A stretch of DNA of 38,851 bases from contig JAKCEV010000003.1 in assembly GCA_023539495.1 (NCBI GenBank), forward strand, positions 1 through 38,851, given 5' to 3'. The translations under genes were made by a program, and so were the position numbers. The stretch comes from Candidatus Wolframiiraptor allenii (lineage in GTDB: Archaea > Thermoproteota > Nitrososphaeria_A > Caldarchaeales > Wolframiiraptoraceae). The notes beneath the pieces are model-generated. The model worked only from the letters and a program-made list of their open reading frames with translations. It was not told where the DNA came from and made no database searches. Position 1 is the stretch's first letter. The number at the start of each line of letters is the position of its first letter. This document shows positions 17,775-26,134 of the stretch, one piece after another.

Positions 17775-19304
17775 CTAATCCGCCAAATACCTCCACACAC
17801 CTTTTTCCCTGTAATTGTAAATTATCGTCTTGTACGCGGTTACATATTCGATGGAATATCCCACGCCCTCTCTACCTATCCCAGAGTCCTTTCTACCACC
17901 GAATGGATAATAGCCCACACCATGCCTAGGCATATCGTTGATGTATATCGCGCCGAATTCGAGGAATCTCGCAAGCCTTCTCACCTGATCTATGTCATGG
18001 CCGAAGATCGCGGCATCGAGGCCATAAGATCTCCCATTAGCCAGCTCTATCGCCTCGTCAAGATTACTGAAGCTCGTTATCAATGCTACAGGTGCGAAAA
18101 CCTCTTCCTTATACAGCCTTAGGCTTCTTAGGACATTCTTATCCAACATCTCGATCAATGTCGGCTCGACATATGTTTCCCCCAGCCTCCTCCCACCATA
18201 CAATATCCTACCACCAGCCTTAACCGCCTCCTCAACACTACTCATCATCTCATCTGCCGATTCAGGACTTATCAGCGGCCCCATGCTGGTTTTCTCATCT
18301 CGCGGATCTCCAACAACAACCCTTGATAGCTGTGAAACAAGCCTATCCCTGAACTCCCGGTAAGCCTCCTCCGCGACGAGGACAAGCTTTATAGCATCAC
18401 ATCTCTGGCCTGCATAGCTGTAAATCCCAGCTGCAACCCTCTCAGCGGCGAAGTCAAGATCCGCATCCGGTAGGATTATGGCTGGGTCACCACCTCCCAG
18501 CTCCATTATGAACTGCTTGATGCCCGCGGCCTGGATTACCTTTCTTCCAGTCCCACTACTCCCCGTGAAGCTTATTGCCTGAATCCTCCAATCCGATACA
18601 AGCCTATTAGATTCTTTACCCGGGATTGTTAGGACCGAGAAAGCTTCCTTTGGAAAGCCGGCCTCCTCAACAAGCTTCGCGAATAACAGTATCGGGATCG
18701 GGTCCGCTGATGGCGGCTTAATCACAACCGCGTTACCAGCGACCACACTATAGGTGAACTTGGAGACCGCGTCGAAAAGCGGATAATTGAAGGGGATTAT
18801 CGCAAGAACCACCCCAAGGGGCTCGCGCCTAACCACGGCCTCCGTCTCCAGCGTTGTTGGATCCCAGTCCCCTGGCATATATTCCCCATAGATCTTCCTC
18901 GCGTCCAGATCAGCCCTTCTCAGCCGATCTATGCTAGCGTTAACCTCGCCCATGGCCTGGCCACGAGTCTTCCCAGAATTTATTATCAGGGATTCTACAA
19001 GATCATCCCTATACTCCTCCATGAGGCTTGCTAGCCTTTCGAGTATCTCAAGCCTCCTCCAGCCAGGGGTATCCCTAATCCTCCACCTTCCAATCGAGTA
19101 AGCCACGTCGAGCGCGTGGTCTATATCCTCCCAGCCCAGCCTCGGCACCTTACCAATAACGCTCAGGTCTATTGGGCTCTTAACCTCGATCATCTCATCC
19201 TTCCAAATCCACTTCCCAGCAATAAATGCCGCAAACTCATATACGTCATCAGACTCATGATATATTCCGGAGAAAACAGGGCTTCTTAACCTGAGGGCAT
19301 TCAT
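17775..19304 (-). CDS. gapN: Non-phosphorylating glyceraldehyde-3-phosphate dehydrogenase (GAPN)
   Basis: 509-residue ALDH-superfamily enzyme of the archaeal GAPN type, converting glyceraldehyde 3-phosphate irreversibly to 3-phosphoglycerate with NAD(P). Catalytic Asn173 (PFNYP), Glu268 (MELGGGDPA) and Cys302 in YAGQRCDAIK; the QRCDAIK context is characteristic of GAPN. C-terminal GREGVGYSIEYVTA also fits. In many hyperthermophilic archaea it replaces the GAPDH/PGK pair in glycolysis. Divergent from the phosphatase-like gene. Confidence 0.88.
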   Translation of the reverse strand: MNALRLRSPVFSGIYHESDDVYEFAAFIAGKWIWKDEMIEVKSPIDLSVIGKVPRLGWEDIDHALDVAYSIGRWRIRDTPGWRRLEILERLASLMEEYRDDLVESLIINSGKTRGQAMGEVNASIDRLRRADLDARKIYGEYMPGDWDPTTLETEAVVRREPLGVVLAIIPFNYPLFDAVSKFTYSVVAGNAVVIKPPSADPIPILLFAKLVEEAGFPKEAFSVLTIPGKESNRLVSDWRIQAISFTGSSGTGRKVIQAAGIKQFIMELGGGDPAIILPDADLDFAAERVAAGIYSYAGQRCDAIKLVLVAEEAYREFRDRLVSQLSRVVVGDPRDEKTSMGPLISPESADEMMSSVEEAVKAGGRILYGGRRLGETYVEPTLIEMLDKNVLRSLRLYKEEVFAPVALITSFSNLDEAIELANGRSYGLDAAIFGHDIDQVRRLARFLEFGAIYINDMPRHGVGYYPFGGRKDSGIGREGVGYSIEYVTAYKTIIYNYREKGVWRYLAD

Positions 19305-19372
19305 TACATTTCAAGGGTTTATAACATATTTATAAGAATTTCGGCAAAATAACATTAAAGTAACTCCGCAAG

Positions 19373-19846
19373 ATGGTTTATGCGAGGGTTATGTCTTCGG
19401 GGAATGTGAGACGCGTACTTTTCGTATGTGTTGAGAATAGTTTTAGGAGCCAAATTGCCGAGGCTTACTTCAATAAGTATGCTCCAGAAGGTTGGGTTGC
19501 GGTTAGCGCTGGTGTGAAACCCTCTAAGACCGTCCACCCAAACGCGGTCAAGTTAATGCTCGAGGAGGGAATAGATATAAGTGGCAAGAGGCCGAGGATT
19601 CTTGATAAGGAGATTCAGAAGCAGGCTGATCTTGTCATAATAGTCTGTAGCGGATCCCAATGCCCCGTAATATATGCTAAGAAAGTCTTAGAATGGAATA
19701 TACCGGACCCGGCGGATCTGCCGCTAGAGGAGGCTAGAAGGATCAGGAATGAGATAAAAAGAAGAGTGCTTGAGCTCATTGATAACATAAAACACGGTAG
19801 AGTGGAAGTGGATAAGCGCTTCATAATAAGGGATGACAGTATCTAG
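19373..19846 (+). CDS. Low-molecular-weight phosphatase / arsenate-reductase-like protein
   Basis: 157 residues. The P-loop is VCVENSFRSQIAEAY, a variant of the CxxNxxRS loop of LMW protein-tyrosine phosphatases and thioredoxin-type ArsC, and the aspartate motif IPDPADLP is near residue 107. A further Cys (VCSGSQCP) is present, as needed by disulfide-cycling ArsC enzymes. Either arsenate reduction or phosphatase activity is possible. ATG 19373 is used; ATG 19391 is an in-frame alternative. The next gene starts 21 bases downstream, so the two may be co-transcribed. Confidence 0.8.
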   Translation: MVYARVMSSGNVRRVLFVCVENSFRSQIAEAYFNKYAPEGWVAVSAGVKPSKTVHPNAVKLMLEEGIDISGKRPRILDKEIQKQADLVIIVCSGSQCPVIYAKKVLEWNIPDPADLPLEEARRIRNEIKRRVLELIDNIKHGRVEVDKRFIIRDDSI

Positions 19847-19867
19847 GAATCGTGGGGTGGCTTCGGG

Positions 19868-20662
19868 ATGGATCTAGGGCTTCAGGGCAGGGTTGCAATA
19901 GTCACGGGCTCTAGTAGCGGGATAGGTAAGGCTATAGCGATTGCGCTGGCTCGGGAGGGCTGCAAGCTCGTAATATGCTCTAGGAGCTGGGATAGGATCT
20001 CTGGGGCCGCGGAGGAGATTAGAGCTGAGACGGGTAATTCGGAGGTTCTCCCCGTTAAGGCTGATCTGAGAGCTAGGGAGCAGGTCACCCACATGGTTAA
20101 TATGGCGCTTGAGAGATTTGGCAGGATAGATATACTGGTGAATAATACCGGCGGTCCCCCATCATCTATGTTCGAGGAAACGTCTGATGAAATGTGGGTT
20201 GATGCTGTGAGCCAGCTGCTAATGAGTACCATATACTCCTGCCGCCTCGTGATACCTCATATGAAGAAGAGGAGGTGGGGTAGGATCATAAACATGGCAT
20301 CCTTCGTCGCCAAACAGCCGATGCGCGGGATGATTCTCTCAAACACGCTGAGGGCAGGCATATTGGCATTGACGAAGACCCTTGCTCTGGAGCTCGCGGA
20401 ATACGGGATACTCGTTAACGCGGTGTGCCCCGGCTGGACACTAACAAGGCGAGTTGAGGAGCTGGTAAGGGTGGAGGCCAATAGAACAGGGAAGCCCATA
20501 GAAGAGATATTGAGGGGATGGGCTGCCGAGATACCGCTGAAGAGATTTGCGAAACCCGAGGAAATAGCGGATGTTGTGGCTTTCTTAGCATCTGAGAGGG
20601 CCAGTTACATCACCGGCGCGGTCATACAGGTGGATGGAGGTCTCATAAGATCGCTAATATAA
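19868..20662 (+). CDS. Atypical SDR lacking the YxxxK catalytic pair
   Basis: 264 residues with an intact Rossmann loop (TGSSSGIG, 13-20), NNTGG at 92-96 and Ser145 (INMASF). At the place of the catalytic YxxxK there is SNTLR (158-162) within MILSNTLRAG. A known SDR subgroup carries LSNxxRA here in place of the tyrosine, so this is probably inherited rather than a mutation. Such proteins may use another acid/base or do another job. The Arg39 region (CSRS) favours NADP(H). Probably transcribed with the phosphatase-like gene. Confidence 0.85.
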   Translation: MDLGLQGRVAIVTGSSSGIGKAIAIALAREGCKLVICSRSWDRISGAAEEIRAETGNSEVLPVKADLRAREQVTHMVNMALERFGRIDILVNNTGGPPSSMFEETSDEMWVDAVSQLLMSTIYSCRLVIPHMKKRRWGRIINMASFVAKQPMRGMILSNTLRAGILALTKTLALELAEYGILVNAVCPGWTLTRRVEELVRVEANRTGKPIEEILRGWAAEIPLKRFAKPEEIADVVAFLASERASYITGAVIQVDGGLIRSLI

Positions 20663-20693
20663 GTGATTCTGAAGGGGGTTCACATTCAAGAAG

Positions 20694-20882
20694 TTATTTT
20701 TCTAAATCCTCGAGATCCACGTTTACAGCATGTCTCGTGATCTGTAGGGAGCAGGCATTATGCTTTGAGCAGAAATCCTCACACTTCTCAGCCCAAATCC
20801 TCTCCTCATAGGCTAACCCACAAGCCTCACAAAAGTAGAGGATTCTGCCGCCAATTCTTCTCTCAGCCACCAAAGTCACCAC
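20694..20882 (-). CDS. Cys-rich 62-residue archaeal protein
   Basis: The short protein has FCEACGLAYEERIWAEKCED followed by FCSKHNACSLQITRHAV, giving CxxC, C, C and HxxxC ligands, likely one or two zinc sites. Related small proteins with the 'AEKCE.WC..H..C' pattern are widespread in archaea and bacteria without a known function. Its start lies about 90 bases from the divergent SOD gene, so it may share redox regulation. The function is unknown. Confidence 0.7.
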   Translation of the reverse strand: MVTLVAERRIGGRILYFCEACGLAYEERIWAEKCEDFCSKHNACSLQITRHAVNVDLEDLEK

Positions 20883-20926
20883 CCATAAAAAGTTGGAAGC
20901 AGGCTCTTTGAAAACCTTTATCCGGC

Positions 20927-20940
20927 GAAATATATATAAC
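20927..20940 (+). promoter_or_regulatory. TATA box of the SOD gene
   Basis: GAAATATATATAAC lies about 40 bases before ATG 20975, giving a short leader that contains AAGTAGGG. Confidence 0.5.
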
Positions 20941-20974
20941 GCTGTGAAGAATAACTATGTGATGTGAAGTAGGG

Positions 20975-21589
20975 ATGTCATCGGAGAAGTTTTATGTCCT
21001 GCCGCAGCTACCATATGGCTACGGTGATCTCGCCCCCTACATGTCCGAAGAGCAGCTCAGAATACATCACACGATCCACCACCAGGCATACGTGAATGGC
21101 GCGAACGCGATATTGAAGAGGCTCGAGGAGGCCCGAAAGGGGAACCTCGACATAGATGTGAAGGCCGTCTTGAAGGAGCTTTCCTTCAACATAGGGGGAC
21201 ATGTCCTCCACTCAATGTTCTGGAGAAACCTCGCACCTCCGGGGAAGGGTGGGGGAAAGCCAGGCGGAAGGCTTGCAGACACCATAGAGAAAGAGTTCGG
21301 GAGTTTTGAGAGGTTCAGGAAGGAGTTCACGCAAGCTGCTGTTAGCGTGGAGGGATCCGGCTGGGCGGCCCTAGCATTCTGCAGGATCCTAGGAAGGCCA
21401 TTGATAATGCAGATAGAGAAACATAACCTCAACATCTATCCCGCGTTCCCGATAATAATGGTCCTTGATGTCTTTGAACACGCCTACTATATAGACTACA
21501 AGAACAAGAGGGCGGATTTCGTGGAAGCATTCTGGAACATAGTCGACTGGGACGAGGTTAACAAGAGGCTTGAGGCGCTACTAGGATAG
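20975..21589 (+). CDS. sod: Fe/Mn superoxide dismutase
   Basis: 204 residues, the full length of cytosolic Fe/Mn-SOD. Metal ligands are His31 ([11 protein letters not shown]), His79 (GHVLHSMFW), Asp165 and His169 ([12 protein letters not shown]). Archaeal enzymes of this type are tetrameric. Whether it uses Fe or Mn is not decided by sequence. It removes superoxide and complements rubrerythrin and TrxB nearby. Presence of SOD suggests an aerobe, microaerobe or oxygen-exposed anaerobe. Confidence 0.95.
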   Translation: MSSEKFYVLPQLPYGYGDLAPYMSEEQLRIHHTIHHQAYVNGANAILKRLEEARKGNLDIDVKAVLKELSFNIGGHVLHSMFWRNLAPPGKGGGKPGGRLADTIEKEFGSFERFRKEFTQAAVSVEGSGWAALAFCRILGRPLIMQIEKHNLNIYPAFPIIMVLDVFEHAYYIDYKNKRADFVEAFWNIVDWDEVNKRLEALLG

Positions 21590-21623
21590 CAAACCACCCT
21601 CCAATCCCACGCCATCCACCTTT

Positions 21624-22157
21624 TTATTTACGCGCGGGGCGAAAATTTGGGTAGCTTTCATGCGAGTCTTCATGCATTAGCTCTTTGTATGGAATATTGA
21701 CGTTGAACTGGATCTCGGATATATGGCATGTCCTTCCATGGAGTATTATGATGTGGCGTGTGGTCTTTGGGGGTAGGAGCTCCCCCCTCAAGCCGGCATT
21801 CAAGACAAGATCCTTTGAGAGCGGTTCTCCCCTACTCCAGCTTAGGACTGCGATTTTGGGGGAGCGGTAATTCACTAGGAGGCATGGAATTCTCCTGCAG
21901 CCCAGTCTTTTTAGGGCCTCAACCCTATGGTGTCCATCTATTATTATCAAGGTCTTGCTATCAACAACTATTGGCTTCCTGAGAAGACCGCACCTCTTAA
22001 TATCCTCGGCGAGCTCCTTGACAAGGTCCGGATCAACATTTTCATGAGGTCTCAGGAGGCTAATAGGCAGTATCGCAATCCGGGATGAAAGCTCCCGGAG
22101 GGCATCCCTAAGACTATCATCATCTACATATTCCTCAGCAGGTCCGAATAACATCAT
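21624..22157 (-). CDS. serK: Free-serine kinase SerK (ParB/sulfiredoxin fold)
   Basis: About 177 residues. It matches the SerK family (Thermococcus kodakarensis type), which phosphorylates free L-serine to O-phosphoserine. The catalytic motif RPHENV (Glu46 when counted from the upstream ATG) and the phosphate loop IDGHHRVEALKRLG are present, as is the C-terminal PPKTTRH. The divergent neighbour encodes O-phosphoserine sulfhydrylase, so the pair forms a serine-to-cysteine route. An in-frame ATG exists at 22178, but the minus-strand TATA box (TTTAAATT, 22196-22189) would put the transcript start near 22167. I therefore prefer ATG 22157 or 22154. Several ParB-like proteins share this fold; context decides. 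Confidence 0.8.
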   Translation of the reverse strand: MMLFGPAEEYVDDDSLRDALRELSSRIAILPISLLRPHENVDPDLVKELAEDIKRCGLLRKPIVVDSKTLIIIDGHHRVEALKRLGCRRIPCLLVNYRSPKIAVLSWSRGEPLSKDLVLNAGLRGELLPPKTTRHIIILHGRTCHISEIQFNVNIPYKELMHEDSHESYPNFRPARK

Positions 22158-22185
22158 GCTTATCCCTATTACATGCATAACAACG

Positions 22186-22217
22186 TAATTTAAATTTTCC
22201 CTGGAAACCTTATAACC
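22186..22217. promoter_or_regulatory. Divergent promoters of serK and the sulfhydrylase
   Basis: A minus-strand box (TTTAAATT, 22196-22189) faces serK. A plus-strand box (CTTATAACC, about 22209-22217) lies about 30 bases before TTG 22242. The two boxes are about 20 bases apart, so the genes could be regulated together. Confidence 0.45.
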
Positions 22218-22241
22218 ACATCGTCCCTAGCCATCTCGAGG

Positions 22242-23582
22242 TTGAGGGTGGTGGCAAGCTCGAATAACGTTAAGATCGTAGATCTGGCCTCCCTACGAAG
22301 GGTTTTCGAGGTCGACCTGGCCCTAGTCATGGAGGCTTATAGCCGTGTCATGAGAAGTCAGCGCCTCGATAAACCCCTGGTAGTCGAGAGGAATACAGGG
22401 ATAGTTATTGGAGGGGTTGAGGTTCTCGAGGCACTAGACCTCCTATCGGCCTCCAAGGCTCCAGCGCTGCTTATTGGCCAAGATCAAGTCATGATTAAAC
22501 GGCTCTCAGGGGAGATCCTTAAGGTAGATGATCTGCTCGAGGAGTTCCGGCTTGGGCGGAACAGACTTCCCCTCCGCAACTTCGAGATCAAATACCTGAT
22601 CGATATTCCATCAATAGATGTGCCATTGGATCATCTATACGGGGGTGTAAGGATTGATAGGCGCGTGCTCAGGGTTTATGATGATACGCTGTCTCTGCTT
22701 GTGGAGAATTGGCCAACACCTCTTGTAAGGCTAAAATCATTTTCATCGGATTATAGGAGGGTTTACGCGAAGCTCGAATCCTTCAACCCATTCAGTAATA
22801 GCGTGAAGGATAGGATCGGCTGGGCAATGATAATGGATGCGCTAAGCCGCGGCGCCCTTGGAGATCTACTATACGAAGCTACATCCACGAATACCGGGAT
22901 AGCGCTGGCCTCAATAGGGAATGCTCTGGGGAGGAGGGTTAAGCTCTTCATTCCCAAGACGGTCCAGAGGGTTAGTGATGTATTCCTCAAGACATTGGGC
23001 GCCGAGGTAGTTAGGGTTCCGGTCAGCCTGACTGTGGAGGCGATCGCCGAGGTGGAGGCATCCGCAAGAAGGGATGGCGCAACCCATTTGAACCAGTTCG
23101 AGAATGACGCAAATTTCAAGGTACATCTTAAGTATACCGCTAGGGAGCTCGATCAACAGCTCAGGTCGATAGGTGTTGAGCCTGACTGCATCATCGGCGG
23201 TCTCGGGACATCCGGGCATATGAGCGCCATCTCATTCTATTTCAAGAGCAAGTATGGCGACAGCGTCAGGATCGTGGGCGTCCAACCGGCCCAAGGCCAT
23301 GTGATTCCCGGAATAAGAAGGGTCGAATCCGGGATGAAATGGATACACATGGTCAAGTTCGACGAGATAATTGACGTGACATCTGACGAAGCGATCGAGG
23401 GAGTGATTGAAGTCGCGCGGAGGGAGGGTCTCCTCATAGGGCTAAGCTCCGGGGCGGTCTTCAAGGCATTCAGAAAGCTCTCCCCAGAAAGAGGCAACAT
23501 AGTCTTAATATTCCCGGACAATGGTTACAAGTATGCGGAACAATTAGAGGAATATTTCAGGAAGCGCGAACAAACAAAATAG
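22242..23582 (+). CDS. O-phosphoserine sulfhydrylase with degenerate SerK/ParB-like N-terminal domain
   Basis: 446 residues. The C-terminal part (about 150-440) is a fold-type II PLP enzyme of the cysteine synthase family: PLP Lys189 in NPFSNSVKDR, substrate loop TSTNTG (214-219), GGLGTSGHMS and VGVQPAQGH. Together with divergent SerK this points to O-phosphoserine as substrate, as in Aeropyrum pernix OPSS. The N-terminal 100 residues align by eye with SerK (KPLVVERNTGIVIGGVEVLE against KPIVVDSKTLIIIDGHHRVE) but lack the DGHHR and HE residues, so this domain is probably a non-catalytic remnant or regulatory module. TTG 22242 is set by the TATA box; GTG 22248 is an alternative. Confidence 0.85.
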   Translation: MRVVASSNNVKIVDLASLRRVFEVDLALVMEAYSRVMRSQRLDKPLVVERNTGIVIGGVEVLEALDLLSASKAPALLIGQDQVMIKRLSGEILKVDDLLEEFRLGRNRLPLRNFEIKYLIDIPSIDVPLDHLYGGVRIDRRVLRVYDDTLSLLVENWPTPLVRLKSFSSDYRRVYAKLESFNPFSNSVKDRIGWAMIMDALSRGALGDLLYEATSTNTGIALASIGNALGRRVKLFIPKTVQRVSDVFLKTLGAEVVRVPVSLTVEAIAEVEASARRDGATHLNQFENDANFKVHLKYTARELDQQLRSIGVEPDCIIGGLGTSGHMSAISFYFKSKYGDSVRIVGVQPAQGHVIPGIRRVESGMKWIHMVKFDEIIDVTSDEAIEGVIEVARREGLLIGLSSGAVFKAFRKLSPERGNIVLIFPDNGYKYAEQLEEYFRKREQTK

Positions 23583-23599
23583 ATAGCTTTGAGCCCGGT

Positions 23600-24334
23600 T
23601 CACACTTGTAATGATATTTTTTCAAGCTCTTTCATGATGCTAACCCCTGAGCTCGTCCCTATTCTATCCGCACCTGCTTTCACGAGTTCAATCACCTGCT
23701 TGGCGGTTCTAATGCCGCCGGAAGCCTTAATTCTCACGCGAGGTGATAAGACGCTTCTAAGGAGTCTTACATCCTCAACCTTTGCCCCGGCGGGGCCGAA
23801 GCCTGTCGAAGTCTTAACGAAATCTGCTCCAGCCTCCTCCACGATCTTGGCCGCCTTAACCTTCTCTTCATCATTCAGGTAACATGTCTCAATTATCACT
23901 TTAAGCACTTTTTCTCCAACGGCCTCCTTAACCTCTCTTATCTCCCGCAGGACATAATCATACTTCCCAGACTTGAACATTGAGATATTCATCACCATGT
24001 CAATTTCATCAGCCCCAGCCTCAACGTACTTTCTAGCCTCAAAGACTTTAACCTCGCTAAGTGTTGCTCCAAGTGGGAACCCTACAGCCACGCACACCCT
24101 TACATTAGAACCCCTTAGTAAGTCCTTTGCAAGGGGAATGTATATTGGATTAATGCAGACGGTCGCGAAGCCATATCTTCTAGCTTCTTCACACAGCCTC
24201 TTAATATCATCCTCGATAGCATTGGGCTTCAATAGCGTATGCTCTATTATTCTTGCAATAGCTCGGACATCGAGAGACGTGCGCTCAAGCCCCTCAATCT
24301 CACCCATTCTTAATGGTATGGCTTCCATTGACAT
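23600..24334 (-). CDS. deoC: Deoxyribose-phosphate aldolase DeoC
   Basis: 244-residue class I aldolase cleaving 2-deoxyribose 5-phosphate to glyceraldehyde 3-phosphate and acetaldehyde. Schiff-base Lys174 (DFVKTSTGF), proton-relay Asp112 (EIDMVMN) and Lys203 (RIKASGGI) are all present. ATG 24334 is supported by a strong GGAGGTG eight bases upstream, one of the clearest Shine-Dalgarno sites in the window. The acetaldehyde product could be handled by the ALDH at 8355 (inference). The 205-bp gap to the tRNA gene (24335-24539) contains AT-rich promoter-like sequence and no ORF. Confidence 0.93.
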   Translation of the reverse strand: MSMEAIPLRMGEIEGLERTSLDVRAIARIIEHTLLKPNAIEDDIKRLCEEARRYGFATVCINPIYIPLAKDLLRGSNVRVCVAVGFPLGATLSEVKVFEARKYVEAGADEIDMVMNISMFKSGKYDYVLREIREVKEAVGEKVLKVIIETCYLNDEEKVKAAKIVEEAGADFVKTSTGFGPAGAKVEDVRLLRSVLSPRVRIKASGGIRTAKQVIELVKAGADRIGTSSGVSIMKELEKISLQV

Positions 24335-24539
24335 TGGTCAACACCTCCAACACTCTCATAAAACTTGGTTCTAATAAACATGCTGAATAGAGAGCAATTG
24401 TAAGGTTTATAACAAGGTTATTCCTAAAAATATTTTAGTTATCTTCCCTCAATCTTCTATAAGGAAAAAGCGGCTGGAAGGTTTATGCTTTATTGCGGGC
24501 GCGTCCATGAGATAAGATGGGTTGTTAAGGAGGTTTATA

Positions 24540-24647
24540 CGCCGGGGGTGGGATTTGAACCCACGCGCCCCGGAAGGGGCATCGGCTCTCTGGGTTGCTG
24601 AGTAAATGTCTCCAGGCCGACCCACTACCAGGCTATGGGACCCCGGC
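24540..24647 (-). tRNA. tRNA-Ser (anticodon GGA) with a 22-nt intron
   Basis: Minus strand. Acceptor GCCGGGG pairs with CCCCGGC, followed by discriminator G at 24540. The D arm contains AGCCTGGTAG. Anticodon stem TCGGC/GCCGA encloses C-T-GGA-G, giving anticodon GGA (24613-24611, complement strand). The variable arm is long (GCCCCTTCCGGGGC), as in class II tRNAs, and the T arm is GTGGG-TTCAAAT-CCCAC. The mature length is about 86 nt after removal of the intron. CCA is not encoded. Long variable arm, G73 and GGA together make serine secure. Confidence 0.92.
24588..24609 (-). other. tRNA intron at position 37/38 (bulge-helix-bulge)
   Basis: The intron begins ACATTTACTC and ends CCAGAG. The helix CTGG/CCAG is flanked by AGA on both strands, the two 3-nt bulges expected by the archaeal splicing endonuclease, with cuts after AG. 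Position 37/38 is the canonical site. The inner helix is weak, so it is a relaxed motif. Confidence 0.85.
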
Positions 24648-24692
24648 GTCCGCGGGAGACTAGCTTATGCCTCTATTTTGAATTTACTGGGG

Positions 24693-25583
24693 TTAGTAGA
24701 CCTTCACGCCGTTTGCCGGGTTTTTACACTCCTTCTCGAACTCCTCCATCAGCTTGAGGGTTATTTTCCCGGCTTTGCCGTCGCCTATGATCCTCCCCGC
24801 GATCTTCGTCACTGGCAGGATCTCGGCACCCGTTCCCGTCACGAAGACCTCATCTGCCGTAATTAGCTCGAATGGCGTGATCTCCCTCTCCTCGACCTGG
24901 TATCCGAGCTTCCGAGCGAGCCTCATAACAAATGCCCTAGTTATTCCGGGGAGGATGCCGGTTGTCGGGGGCGGAGTCGCTATAACCCCATCCCTAACCA
25001 TGAATATGTTCGTTGAAGTCGTCTCGGCGACGAAGCCCCTATCATCAAGCATGACCGCATCATCCGCCCCAGCATTTATCGCCTCAAGCTTCGCGAGTAT
25101 GCTATTCAAGTAGTTCAGGGATTTTACCTGATGCGTTGTCGCATCAACCCTATCCCTTCTAACAGACGATATTATGAGCGAGATCCCCCTTATCTTGGCC
25201 TCCCTACTATAAAGGGTTAGAGCCGGCTCCGTGATTATTATGACATTGGGCTTCCCGCACTTCCTCGGGTCTAGGCCGAGGTCACCAACCCCTCGCGTGA
25301 CAACGAGCCTGATATAGGCATCCCGCAGCCCATTCCTCCTAAGGGTCTCGACAACCGCGCCGATCATCTCATCCTTTGTCAACGGTATCTCGAGCATTAT
25401 CGCCTTCGCTGAGTCATAGAGCCTGTCAATATGCTCCCTCAACATGAAGACTACGCCATCATACTCCCTAATGCCCTCGAAGACGCCATCACCATAAAGG
25501 AAGCCATGATCATAGACGGAGATCGCGGCCCTGCTCTTGGGATAATACTCGCCATTGATGTAGACGAGGAGCTCCCCACTCAT
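24693..25583 (-). CDS. ilvE: Branched-chain amino acid aminotransferase
   Basis: 296-residue fold-type IV PLP transaminase. PLP lysine Lys154 in HQVKSLNYLNS, N-terminal DHGFLYGDGVFEGIR, and phosphate-binding motifs AETTSTNIF and TGTGAEILPV. It interconverts leucine, isoleucine and valine with their 2-oxoacids, which the OFOR operon could then oxidise (inference). Divergent from an Lrp-type regulator, the usual regulator of such genes. D-amino-acid or aminodeoxychorismate relatives share the fold, but length and motifs favour IlvE. Confidence 0.9.
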   Translation of the reverse strand: MSGELLVYINGEYYPKSRAAISVYDHGFLYGDGVFEGIREYDGVVFMLREHIDRLYDSAKAIMLEIPLTKDEMIGAVVETLRRNGLRDAYIRLVVTRGVGDLGLDPRKCGKPNVIIITEPALTLYSREAKIRGISLIISSVRRDRVDATTHQVKSLNYLNSILAKLEAINAGADDAVMLDDRGFVAETTSTNIFMVRDGVIATPPPTTGILPGITRAFVMRLARKLGYQVEEREITPFELITADEVFVTGTGAEILPVTKIAGRIIGDGKAGKITLKLMEEFEKECKNPANGVKVY

Positions 25584-25687
25584 GGCTCCTTCCAGCTTAG
25601 AATCTCTAGATAAAAGTTCCGGCGGGAGTAAAAGGAGCTTCAGCTAAGTAATTATAGCTGGTGAAACCTTCATGTGCCGGGATCCTA

Positions 25688-26134
25688 ATGGTGGAGGAGC
25701 GTTATGCGCTTGATCCCGTAGACCTCAAAATAATCGAGCTCTTGAAGAAAGATGGTAGGATGCCTTTCGTAGAGCTGGGGAAGAGGGTTGGATTGTCGGA
25801 GGCAGCTGTCAGGAGGAGAGTTAAGATACTCCAAGAGCGAGGGATAATCAAGAGGTTTACTGTGGATGTTGATGAAGGCTTCCAAGTGAGCGCTGTGATT
25901 TTTCTCCAATTCGAGTCGAGCAGCTTTCCAGGCGAGATTGTTGAGAAGATAGCTAGGGTGCCAGGAATCAGGGCGATCTACGAACTTACTGGGAGATTTG
26001 ACGCTATGGTGATAATCTCAGCCTCTAGGATCTCAGAGCTCAACGAGAGGATAGACAAGATAAGGGCGATAGAAGGGGTAAAGAGTACCGAAACCGCGGT
26101 CGTCCTGAGGGTCCTGACCCCCTCACTACCTTAA
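25688..26134 (+). CDS. Lrp/AsnC-family transcriptional regulator
   Basis: 148 residues from ATG 25688: winged HTH (DLKIIELLKKDGRMPFVELG, then GLSEAAVRRRVKILQERGII) and a C-terminal RAM ligand/oligomerisation domain (RVPGIRAIYELTGRFDAMVI). Lrp proteins respond to amino acids. Its divergent position to ilvE makes that gene a natural target, and autoregulation is common. A TATA box (TAATTATAG, about 25645-25653) supports the ATG rather than GTG 25661. The stop overlaps that of the TnpB relic on the other strand. Confidence 0.88.
   Translation: MVEERYALDPVDLKIIELLKKDGRMPFVELGKRVGLSEAAVRRRVKILQERGIIKRFTVDVDEGFQVSAVIFLQFESSSFPGEIVEKIARVPGIRAIYELTGRFDAMVIISASRISELNERIDKIRAIEGVKSTETAVVLRVLTPSLP

Noticed and set aside
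24540-24647. tRNA-Ser as an integration (att) site for a mobile element.
   Set aside because: No duplicated tRNA 3' end and no integrase gene are present on either side within the window.
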